From Flectonema sp. DT1601 (taxonomy: Eukaryota; Euglenozoa; Diplonemea; Diplonemida; Diplonemidae): a DNA stretch of 64,000 nucleotides. Shown piece after piece: positions 10,640 to 19,103 of the stretch (positions are counted from its first letter, which is position 1; each line of letters opens with the position of its first letter). The stretch is from assembly GCA_964019425.1 (NCBI GenBank), contig OZ025853.1, forward strand, positions 1 through 64,000, written 5' to 3'. A program made the translations under genes and the position numbers. Under the pieces are notes generated by a model. The model was not told the origin of the DNA and ran no database searches. It saw only the letters and a program-made list of their open reading frames with translations.

Positions 10640-11105
10640 TGGCTGCTAATTTTCTTCCCGCAAGCAAATTTTAGCTGCTGATTCTCTTCCCGCAAGCAAA
10701 TCTTAGCTGCTTATTTTCTTCCCGCAAGCAAATTTTAGCTGCTTATTTTCTTCCCGCAAGCAAATTTTAGCTGCTTATTTTCTTCCCGCAAGCAAATTTT
10801 GGCTGCTTATTCTCTTCCCGCAAGCAGATCTTAGCTGCTTATTTTCTTCCTGCAAGCAAATTTTGGCTGCTGATTCTCTTCCCGCAAGCAGATCTTAGCT
10901 GCTTATTTTCTTCCCGCAAGCAAATTTTGGCTGCTTATTTTCTTCCTGCAAGCAAATTTTAGCTGCTGATTCTCTTCCCGCAAGCAGATCTTAGCTGCTT
11001 ATTTTCTTCCCGCAAGCAAATTTTAGCTGCTTATTTTCTTCCCGCAAGCAAATTTTAGCTGCTAATTTTCTTCCCGCAAGCAAATTTTAGCTGCCAATTT
11101 TCTTC
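10640..11105. repeat. 32-bp minisatellite, about 14 copies
   Basis: This is a tandem array with a consensus unit built from AATTTTAGCTGCTTATT and TTCTTCCCGCAAGCA. Units differ at a few positions (TTAGC/TTGGC, AATTT/GATCT, CCCGC/CCTGC), and some variants recur in the same order, suggesting blockwise duplication. The CCCGCAAG core also occurs in the neighbouring larger repeats. No ORF spans it. Confidence 0.92.
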
Positions 11106-11149
11106 AGTAGGAAGTAAGTAAGATTTATTTTTGCCTAAGGAAAAATGCT

Positions 11150-11520
11150 GGATTTTTGTGCCCGAGCAGGTCTAAAAAAGATGGGTAACCATTTTCTTAA
11201 AGTATAAAATGTGATGAAAATTCTTTTTTAGTATGGTTTTGAAATTTAAGTGTATGGTTGCCAATTTAGTAGGTAGTTAAAAAAGAATTCTTCAGAAGAA
11301 ATCTTCCCTTTATAATATTTTCTGAAAGATTTATTTTTTTCTACAGATCTCCTAAAAAAGATGGGAACACATAGTTGATCTATCCAAAAGTCTTCACAAA
11401 TCCCTGTTAACCATTTTCTTAAAATATAAAAAGTGATGAGAAAGAAATTTTGTTAGTAAGTGGTATGGTTTTGAAATTTAGGTGTATGGCTGCCAATTTA
11501 GTTAGCAAGAATTTTCTTTT
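11150..11520. repeat. Direct repeat pair of about 120 bp
   Basis: Blocks AAAAAAGATGGG, AACCATTTTCTTAAA, GTGATGA and TATGGTTTTGAAATTTA followed by GCCAATTTAG occur in the same order at about 11172-11275 and 11354-11505. The copies are diverged and non-coding. Confidence 0.75.
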
Positions 11521-12504
11521 TGAAATAATTTTTTCCTTCTTAATGAGTTTTGGATTTTAGGTGCCAAGCTGTGAAAAAGCAATCTTTGATTTCATTTCTT
11601 TTTTGGTAAAGGGTCTTTCCTACACAAATAGTTTCAGAACTAACCATTCTTTACAAAACCCAAAATGGCTGTAAACCGTCCAGTTCGACCCTGGGTGAGG
11701 GCATTTTTGTTTTTTCTTGATTCTTTTTCAGGAGGTTGGCCTTTATTAGTGGCTCCCCCCCCTTGGGGGGGGTTGGGGGGGGGGGCTGCGTTCCGCCATC
11801 CCATAGTTCTTCCCACATTTCTATTTTATTGGAAATAATGAACGATAACCTTATTAATATAACTAAATTCCTATATTCCCATCCCAGGGTCGCACACATT
11901 GCAGATACAGGTTCGATAAACCTGTTGTAAAATACTTCCAAATGTAACAAACAGATAACCTAAGCCACATATCCAATCATCATAAACCTAGCTGTCGTTT
12001 TCGTGCTAGCATATTAATATAACAACAACTACAGATATCTTTCAGAAAAACAAAAACAAAGGACTTGATAAAACAGGGTGCAGTGTGCATTTTCAGCTAA
12101 GGGAGGACATTTTTCATTTGTCGTCCTGTTGGGACAGAAAAGTAATAAATAAATAAAAAATTGATCGAAAAAAAAAAGAAATTGCTTATATATAACGTTT
12201 ATTTATTTTTATTTTTTTTTTTCATGTTTGATTATTTCCTCTTCATATTATTTTTTTTTTTTTTTTCTGCCTCTCCCTTAATCCTGTTCGTTTCTTTGAA
12301 ACAAAAATTCATTTGAATATTATTCCTTGGTCAGCATCTTTCATTGTCGCCCTTTGGGCCTGTTAAAAAAAAAAAAAAAAAAAAAAAAAGAAAGTTTACA
12401 TCGGGAATAGGGCAGGAGCCAAAAGCTCCCAGTCCGTTACTTCCACCTTTTCGAAAACTTATTTATAAATAGGAATTGCAGAAAAGTAATAATAATAAAA
12501 AGTT
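11521..12504. other. Repeat-flanked non-coding stretch
   Basis: I see no gene here. The stretch contains long C/G homopolymer runs at about 11752-11795, poly-A/poly-T runs around 12170-12390 and AT-rich sequence. Small ORFs of about 100 aa run through low-complexity DNA and are not credible. Confidence 0.7.
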
Positions 12505-12740
12505 GCGATATCCCAGGGGTAGTGGTATAACCCTCGCCCTGGGGCTGGGTGATCGCTGGTTCGACCCCCTGCCACTGCAATAACCCATCGCGCCCGTACA
12601 CGCAATTAGTTCAAATCCCGCGCCCGAAGGGCGTCCAGGGTAGGCACCTGGTACGTTAAGACTGGAGGGAAGGGAAAATGGAAGGACTTCCATAAAGAGG
12701 CTAAGAACACACAAATAAATAAATAAATAAAAAAAAGAAA
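12505..12740 (+). repeat. tRNA-derived SINE-like unit 1
   Basis: A tRNA-like head contains box A-like GGGGTAGTGGTATAA (12516-12530) and box B-like GGTTCGACCCC (12558-12568) at normal spacing. It resembles the Asp/Glu/Gly tRNA group but lacks a clean anticodon arm, so it is not a working tRNA. It is followed by an unrelated body and ends in a run of AAAT repeats and poly-A, the usual SINE tail. Confidence 0.72.
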
Positions 12741-12838
12741 ATCCCAGGGCTGCACAGCCGAGTGGATACCTTAAATCTCTTAAATCTCTTCGGTAGCCGT
12801 GGCAAGGGTTCAATTCCCAGGCACATTTTTTGTGTTTT
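12741..12838 (+). repeat. tRNA-derived SINE-like unit 2 or tRNA pseudogene
   Basis: It begins right after the poly-A tail of the first unit. Box A-like CAGCCGAGTGG (12755-12765) and box B-like GGTTCAATTCC (12807-12817) are 41 bp apart, a spacing typical of Ser/Leu-type tRNAs with a long variable arm. The acceptor ends do not pair well, and an ATCTCTTAA duplication sits in the anticodon region. A second SINE head or tRNA pseudogene is more likely than an active tRNA. Confidence 0.62.
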
Positions 12839-12878
12839 TCAACCAGAAAGATTAGTAAGAAGAAAGTAGCAAGGAAAA

Positions 12879-12945
12879 GGGTACAAAATTGGACTTAACT
12901 TTACGCGAGCAAAGCGAGCGTAAAGTTAAGTTCAAATTTGTACCC
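12879..12945. repeat. 28-bp inverted repeat (hairpin) with 11-nt loop
   Basis: Arms 12879-12906 and 12918-12945 pair with only two mismatches; the inner 13 bp (CTTAACTTTACGC) are perfect. The loop is GAGCAAAGCGA. It may be a small foldback element or the tips of a deleted element. A related GCGAGCAACGCGAGC sequence lies at about 13037. Confidence 0.85.
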
Positions 12946-13071
12946 TGGATGGGTACCTAGCCAGGGAATAAAAACAGACGTGACTTGGTTGTAAAAATAA
13001 TGTTTGTTCAGAAAGCTAAAAAAAAAAAAGTTGTGTGCGAGCAACGCGAGCCTGGAAGGGGTATCTCTAGT

Positions 13072-13119
13072 GCGGGTTTGCGGGTTTGCGGGTTTGCGGG
13101 TTTGCGGGTTTGCGGGTTT
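13072..13119 (+). repeat. Six copies of GCGGGTTT
   Basis: This is a perfect 48-bp tract of the same 8-mer as the array at 1-4525, in the same orientation. Confidence 0.95.
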
Positions 13120-13185
13120 ACAATTCTTGTCCCCGTCGTTGCTGTTGCCCCAACTGTTCCTTTACAACTTCTTCCCAGATCTGTG

Positions 13186-13683
13186 TCAATTCCTTCGCAC
13201 TCCGCATTGTTTCCGCCCGTTGCGACGCGATTTGTTCCCGACCGCGTACTCCTGAGTGGCCTGAAACAGACCACCCAGCCCCTGCTCTGTGTTCTCGTGC
13301 CTCGCCGCCAACCCACGCAGCACTTCGCTGGCCTCCTCGGTACTCACATAGCCCGCCATGACTATGTCAACTGCCTCGTCGACATCGTACACCACCTGCT
13401 GTAAGTTAGGCAGCGGGTGGGAAAACTGTGCTGCCCCTTCTTGCACCACCAACTGACCGCGCAAGTCAGACATCTCCACGAGATATCCACAAAAAACCTC
13501 TGGCTTTTTCTCGGCCAGCACCGTCAAGAGCACAAACACCCCACGTGCCGATGCCCTGCTCACTACCTCCTTCGTCGTCTTCAAAAGACGTGCCAACAGC
13601 ACGTCGTTCATCCACCTCTCGGCGGAGTCGTCGTCTACCCGGCTCGTCGGTACCCACCAAAACGCCCCTTCGGCGGTTGCCAT
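13186..13683 (-). CDS. Unassigned ORF, 165 aa, in repeat-rich DNA
   Basis: I do not recognise this protein. It has a helix-rich composition and runs from an acidic, Trp-containing start (FWWVPTSR) to a basic C-terminus, in a GC-richer island that contrasts with the AT-rich surroundings. The neighbours are SINE-like units, the GCGGGTTT tract and a piggyBac relic, so it may belong to a mobile element. Flanking frames also look partly coding, so the ORF limits and its integrity are uncertain. It could also be a degraded host gene. Confidence 0.35.
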   Translation of the reverse strand: MATAEGAFWWVPTSRVDDDSAERWMNDVLLARLLKTTKEVVSRASARGVFVLLTVLAEKKPEVFCGYLVEMSDLRGQLVVQEGAAQFSHPLPNLQQVVYDVDEAVDIVMAGYVSTEEASEVLRGLAARHENTEQGLGGLFQATQEYAVGNKSRRNGRKQCGVRRN

Positions 13684-15139
13684 CCCACACGCACGAAGTG
13701 CGCTCTCCTTCCGTGTTCTTAAGTCTACATTCCCTTTTTAGGGCAGGGTGCTGCCACAAGCTGTCCAGACTTGTCGGCATGCTGAACTTGTATGACATTT
13801 CAAAACTTTAACGTAAAAGTCTGAAAAACCCTGTGATAAAGCTAAAAGAATGATATTGTAGGAAAAATAAATCTTAAAAGTAATCTGATTTCTTTTCTGG
13901 ACTTGAAAAGCCTAAGAAAGCCGTTTTAACAGGAACAGCTTGAATGCACTCGGAATCACAAAAATAGTCTAGGGGAAGTCCCCTTTTGAAGAAAGACTGC
14001 TTGTCTAACGATCAGCTTCTGCAACCAAGTCGGTGCAGCAAACTTATTGTCAATGAGCGGACCCTTCGGAAAACAGAAAAAACAATTGAAGTTGAGAACT
14101 CAAACTTCTTTTGACACTAGCAATAAATAATGAAATGAAAACAAGAGAAAATGATATTAGATAAATTAAACACTGCCATTTGCAAGGTTCCCAAGTGGTA
14201 AGGGTTTGCGGGTTTGCAAGGAAAGGTGTAAAATCTTAAAAAGCAGATTTATGGTTAACAATCACTAAGAAATAGTTCCACACGCACATCAAACCTCCCC
14301 ACCCCCGGGACACGCGACACACACAAACCAATGGGCACTCAAAAACGAAACACGTGCAAAAATCACGAGCACTCAAACCACAATAAGAACTCATCAGAGT
14401 TAAACAACACGACACTTAATCCCAACACAAACACAATAACTTCACCACAAATCACAAATCACAACACGAAGAACAAGTTCAGTAAATTCAAGGAACGAAC
14501 AAAAGAAAGAGTTTCACAAAAACATCTGACACAGACACACGAGCACTCAAACTACACATATGAACACACAACACACACAAAGGGTAATGAGAACTCGTCA
14601 GAGTTTCAACAAACAATACACAACACACAACACATACATGCATACACACACACCGAGAGGAGGTTTAGTGAAGCTTCTGCTCACCTCATCATAAGTTCAG
14701 CTCCTGTTAAAAAAAATTGAAAAATATACAAAAGTTACAAAATTGCAAACACCCTCTCATGCCACCATCACCGTAAAGCCCTCTCAACGATCCCTCCTTC
14801 CATCACACGGCAAGTGGTACCATTTTCCACTTAACTTACTCTCCCCCACTTCCTCTCCACCACATCACTTGTGACATGTCCTTCCTGATAACAAAAAGAA
14901 GAAAGAACGATTGCAAACAAACTAACAGAACAAACAACAAATTAATAACCTGAAGTCAGCGGCAAAACCTTTCCCCCCAGGTTTACCGCATCAGATTGAT
15001 AAACTCGAAAAATATAAATAACATCGATCCCAGATCATGGAACTTCATTAGTAACAGTGCAGCTACTCAGATCAGACCGTGTTGGGCTGGATCTATAAAC
15101 TTCCACCTCTTTACCCCACCAGCCTGGCATACTGGATTT
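13684..15139. other. Non-coding repeat-flanking stretch
   Basis: No convincing gene. The stretch holds a two-copy GCGGGTTT tract (14202-14217) and a CA/AACACA-rich block at about 14275-14660. In that block ACGAGCACTCAAAC and AACTC(A/G)TCAGAGTT are each duplicated; a 129-aa plus-strand ORF through it is low-complexity Asn/Thr/His and is rejected as a gene. The rest is AT-rich with no recognised element. Confidence 0.65.
14202..14217 (+). repeat. Two copies of GCGGGTTT-type 8-mer
   Basis: The sequence GGGTTTGCGGGTTTGC is in the same orientation as the other tracts. It is short, but matches the satellite unit exactly. Confidence 0.7.
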
Positions 15140-15628
15140 TTAGGAAGTTGGCGGTTTAGGAACATCACAAGGAATTTTGTAGTTTTGGAGGGTGTGATAC
15201 CTTTTGAAATATGGGTAAGTACAAAGCGCTTGGTTGCATCGCTCACAGTAATCTAGTGATTGTGCGCGCTTTGCGCGAACTGCACACTGACGAGCCTTTT
15301 CCATCTTTCCGGGGTAGTGTCCCAAATCAGGGATTGATACTGATTGTGGAGAAGGCAGCACTGATGGTGTTATTAATAGTGTTGGTGCCGCTCTGGTACG
15401 TTTAAATGTACCTAAGCTGCCCAAAACAAAGCCAATTTGAACACTTGCGGAAAGAACAACAGGGGGGTCAACAGCATGCCATTCAAACCCCAGGAATCCC
15501 AGGTTAGATTTTATTGGGAGGCGCGTCAGTAGTGTTGTGCCAACAAAGGCCCTTCGCTCCTGCGTACTGGTTTTAAATTTTCTTCCCCTGCAAACCTGTG
15601 AGGCATAGACCTCAGAGTTTTTCTTCAT
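15140..15628 (-). pseudogene. piggyBac-type transposase, C-terminal fragment
   Basis: This 162-aa frame ends in a Cys/His-rich tail: AVRAKRAQSLDYCERCNQAL then CTYPYFKRYHT. This matches the C-terminal zinc-binding domain of piggyBac transposases, where C-x2-C and C-x4-F-x3-H patterns precede the stop. The preceding residues fit the region just before that domain, but the catalytic DDD core is absent, so this is a truncated relic. A separate short minus-strand ORF at 15884-15693 has the acidic Ser/Asp-rich look of piggyBac N-termini, implying an internal deletion. Confidence 0.65.
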
Positions 15629-16058
15629 CAGCTGGAAAACTGATTATCCGAAGAAAAACTCAAAAACCTGCAGCTCCGACTTGCGTGCAACTCTAATCTT
15701 TAACGTTTCTTGGAAACGCGTTTTTATTCTTGGTAACCCTTGTTACCCCTCCCCATTTGGAGTCAGATACTTCGTCAAGTGACGAATCGGAGCACACCGA
15801 CGATGGATTAACAAATACTGTTGCATCCTCATCAGAACTGTGGACCGACATATTTCCCAAGTTGATTTTGGCCAGCTTTAGCAAATGGAAAATTTACCAT
15901 TTAATAAAAACTATTGCGGCGCAACACGTAAGGAACATAAAAGACATCGCAATAATACCTTTCCCGTGAAATCGTTGTACTCAGAAATGAACAAAATTTT
16001 CACTTAGCAAAAAAAAAATTTTTTTTCAGACTGATATATCAGCTCCGTGGTGTAAGGG
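15140..16058 (-). mobile_element. Internally deleted piggyBac-like DNA transposon
   Basis: The proposed 5' end on the minus strand reads TTAA (16062-16059) then CCCTTACACC, a CCC-starting terminus at TTAA as in piggyBac elements. A TGATATATCA palindrome lies just inside. An N-terminal-like ORF and a C-terminal transposase fragment follow without the core. I found no matching opposite terminus, so the 3' limit is unknown. Confidence 0.5.
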
Positions 16059-16145
16059 TTAATAACGTAGATCAATGAAAAGGTAAATATTATAAGAGTA
16101 CATCGTACTTCACTTGCCTTTTGTGCAGTTCCCAGTCTGAGTGTT

Positions 16146-16171
16146 GGTTTGCGGGTTTGCGGGTTTGCGGG
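16146..16171 (+). repeat. Three-copy GCGGGTTT tract
   Basis: GGTTT is followed by repeated GCGGGTTT and a final GCGGG, in the same orientation as the 4.5-kb array. It lies about 85 bp beyond the proposed piggyBac end. Confidence 0.9.
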
Positions 16172-16367
16172 AATTAACGGAGAGAAAGAAAACAGAAAGG
16201 ATACCCCAAAGGATTAAAGGCCAAAAAACATACAGCAAATGATCTCTGGTACGACTGCCATCCTTCCACATAAATTATTTGTTCCCTGTTGAATGTTGAA
16301 AGTGTTTATCACAAATGCCAAACTAACAATACAATTAAAGTCGACTGGTTCCCAAACTGAGAAGCAA

Positions 16368-16369
<2 letters not shown>

Positions 16370-16400
<31 letters not shown>
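16370..16400. repeat. (GA)n microsatellite
   Basis: This is a run of about 15 GA dinucleotides in the intergenic DNA downstream of the membrane-protein gene. The rest of 16172-16841 shows no gene. Confidence 0.95.
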
Positions 16401-16403
<3 letters not shown>

Positions 16404-16841
16404 CCACAAAGCAGCCGCTAACGAGTAGTAGAACAAACCCCAACTCGAGATAAATATCTCAAAGCATTCCGAATGCCAGCAAGGGTTGATAAAAACCTCA
16501 TATATGAAAAACTCCAGGGATCGGAATTGTCCAATATCATCTTAAAACAAGGGCACTTTTTGCAACATACAATAAAAAACGAGAAATAAATACATGGATT
16601 CCAACCTCCTTTATATCACAAATAAAGTAAACACCGCCTTTGAGGTGTTACACCGAAAGGTGACTTCCGATGCTCTCACCACGCAAACAAGTGAAGTTGA
16701 TAATCCCACATTGAAAAATAAAAATAGTTAAATGTCGACATTCTTTTTTTAGCCGCGTGAAATCATCTTTTGAACAAGTTTTATATGCTTTGTGTGAATA
16801 CAAAAAAAAAACTCGCATTATTATAATTTTACCTTTCCAAT

Positions 16842-17558
16842 CTAGACCTCGTCAGGTGAGGTGCCCTTGGTCTTTTTGTTGTGCTTTTCATCCATCGCAT
16901 CCTCATCGGAATCTGTCTTGCAGCAGAAGCAGTAAACCAAAACAACGACGATAACAACAAAGGCAACACATCCGATCACTATGCCCGCTATTGCCCCGCC
17001 AGACAACTCGTCGTCGTCGTTGCCGTTGTCTTTGACGGCGGAAACAGTGACTGCAACTGAACTTTCATCAAGGGACAATTGGATACCTGACCGAACAAAG
17101 TTGGTAAACAAAGAAGTTATCGAATTCTTGAAGTCCGTGACAACGTCAGCCGGTGATTTAGAGGTATCACCGCTCAGCTTGATAGTGTACGTGTCAGCAG
17201 CAAGGGTTTTCGCTTCTCTAGTTGCTGTCCTTGCCGCCTCACAAGTCATGCATGTGCCAGACGACGGGCAGATCTGATCACAGGTGACATTGTTTGAACC
17301 GATTGCAGCTGCCGTTGTGCCGATAATCAAATTCAACTGCCCCACAATGGTCGCTAATTCTCCTGTTGTATCAAATGAAACAAGACTCCTTCTGACTGGA
17401 CCAGACACACCTGAACCTGATCCTGATGAGGATGAGGAATCGCTGCCTGTGTTCAAAGCATGAACTACATTGAGTCTCTTGCTCCCAACAACTTCTGCGA
17501 AGACACCAGCAGGTGCGCAAACCGCCAACGTCAACATCATGACTGCAGCAATCTTCAT
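16842..17558 (-). CDS. Small type I membrane protein, unknown function
   Basis: I do not recognise the family. The 238-aa protein has a signal peptide (about residues 1-21, ending VFA), a Ser/Gly stretch at about 39-50, and an extracellular domain with a Cys cluster (CDQICPSSGTCMTC, about 93-106). One strong transmembrane helix (about 189-212) is followed by a short charged tail rich in Asp and Lys. Small juxtamembrane residues (GGAIAGIVIG) and a CFCC patch at the inner face suggest helix packing and possible palmitoylation; these are inferences. It is an intact single-exon frame and starts at the ATG preceding the signal peptide. Confidence 0.8.
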   Translation of the reverse strand: MKIAAVMMLTLAVCAPAGVFAEVVGSKRLNVVHALNTGSDSSSSSGSGSGVSGPVRRSLVSFDTTGELATIVGQLNLIIGTTAAAIGSNNVTCDQICPSSGTCMTCEAARTATREAKTLAADTYTIKLSGDTSKSPADVVTDFKNSITSLFTNFVRSGIQLSLDESSVAVTVSAVKDNGNDDDELSGGAIAGIVIGCVAFVVIVVVLVYCFCCKTDSDEDAMDEKHNKKTKGTSPDEV

Positions 17559-18311
17559 TTTTCGATTGGTTTTTTTGTGTTAAAGTTAACTTTCAGGGGA
17601 AACGTAAAGAGAGATTCAAAAAACATCAAAAATTGAACCTGATGACCATTATCACTCAACCTTCTAACTGATAACCCTCATCTATCAACGGAACCGTTAT
17701 CATATTACTTCCTATTTATAATGTAAAGTAACATTCGAGAACTAAACATTCAACACACGGAGATGGTTTATCAAGTTGGAATCAATTCAGTGGACTCAGC
17801 ACATATCCAACATTACATTCTTAAAACCTCATTAGGTTTCCTGTGGAAAGGAAAATATTATAAGCAAACAAAAGGCAGAATGAAGCACTGTCGACACACA
17901 GCTTGGAGGGAAGGAATAAAATAGAAAAAAATAGATAGGCAGACAAGATGTCCACAAACAGTACTTGTTACAAAAAGTTTGCGGCTAACTTTACCTTGAT
18001 CTTTTCCTACTCGGATATTGCTTTATCACAGACGCTTGAAAGTCAGCAAGCGGCACACACATTTTTTTTCCCTTTTTTTGGGTTCTCGCATTCAAAGGCT
18101 GAAGTTTCATTTTCTCATTTCACTGCCAACTCCTGAACTACGAAAACTCTTTTAAGATGTGGTAGCCTCGAAAGGCCGTGGAAGGGACAAGTTTCCGTTA
18201 TGCAGGTGCCTTCGGGTGAAAGCAACTGCTCTTTTTGAAACGGTTTTCACATGTGACTTCTGTTGCCTTTGTGGCAACGGATCAATCAAACATCTTAAAG
18301 TATGTATCGTC
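17559..18311. other. Intergenic, no gene seen
   Basis: AT-rich sequence between the membrane-protein gene and the MoaD gene. A 62-aa plus-strand ORF here has no recognisable content. Confidence 0.6.
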
Positions 18312-18581
18312 TTATCCACCACTAATTGGAGGAATTAAAGCAACCTCATCATTATGTTGAAGAACACAAACATCACCGAGAGGCAAGAATGAGTGATTGA
18401 CTGCTAAAATAGTTGGCAACTGCTCAGAGAGAGACTGAAGCTGAGGATACGTCTTTTCAAGTATGGATAGTAGTTCAGTGCTGGTGCAACCTGTCGGAAC
18501 GTCGAGTAGAGCATCAGATACACCAGCAGCTTCCTTTGTAGCTGCGAAGAATTTCATGCGAATTTTCATACCTGCTCCCAT
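18312..18581 (-). CDS. Molybdopterin synthase sulfur carrier subunit (MoaD/MOCS2A)
   Basis: This 89-aa beta-grasp protein should carry the thiocarboxylate sulfur used by molybdopterin synthase to convert precursor Z (cPMP) into molybdopterin, in the cytosol. It shows a beta-grasp start (MKIRMKFFAATKEAAG), an internal LAVNHSF strand, the terminal HNDEVALIPPISGG and, decisively, a C-terminal Gly-Gly. Length and ending match MoaD/MOCS2A. There are two possible starts four residues apart (MGAG-MKIR); the first is annotated. The large subunit MoaE is not in the window. A splice-acceptor-like CCAG lies 17 nt before the ATG. Confidence 0.93.
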   Translation of the reverse strand: MGAGMKIRMKFFAATKEAAGVSDALLDVPTGCTSTELLSILEKTYPQLQSLSEQLPTILAVNHSFLPLGDVCVLQHNDEVALIPPISGG

Positions 18582-19103
18582 ATTGTGATAGGAAAGTGCT
18601 GGATAAGTTAATATAAAGAAACTTTCTTTAGGTAAAAAAACATCAATTACGAATTGTCTAAGAACTATACTGGTTGAGGTTTATTAGATAAATTGATCTG
18701 CTTTACCCAGTAGAAATTGAGTTGTTAGTTCAGATAGAAATTGAACGACTTGTTTTTGCAGAAAGGGGTGAGACAGTCAACCTCAAGTATAGCTTCCACA
18801 AAAAGATCAAACGTGCAACTAGCAAACGAATGAATTGGAAGAAATAATGGAGATAAAAACAATTTTCGAAAAATAAGTAACAAACCGTATCAAGTAACAA
18901 ATTGTTTTTTTTTTTCTTTTTTAAATTCGCACATTGAGATAAAATGAACAAAACTTCATCTCAGAACACGGAACAAGTAATAGTCCTAATTGAGGAATCC
19001 CTTTCTCCCGCTGGCTGCCTTTCCAGGCAATTGATAACTCGACAGTATTTACCTTGTGAATTGAGCCCGAAGAAAGAATCTCAAATTAAGTGAATTAGTC
19101 ACA
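18582..19103. other. Intergenic, no gene seen
   Basis: AT-rich spacer with a poly-T run near 18904. It holds the probable short leader of the MoaD gene (pyrimidine-rich stretch ending CCAG at 18599) and the 3' flank of the TPR gene. Confidence 0.6.

Noticed and set aside
11677-11930. tRNA-like T-arm sequences (CCAGTTCGACCCTGG; ACAGGTTCGATAAACCTGT)
   Set aside because: No matching A-box, anticodon arm or acceptor stem could be found, and the second T-loop has the wrong size.
14331-14720. 129-aa plus-strand ORF
   Set aside because: It translates a CA-rich repeat block with internal duplication; Asn/Thr/His-rich with no domain, and opposite in strand to all real genes.
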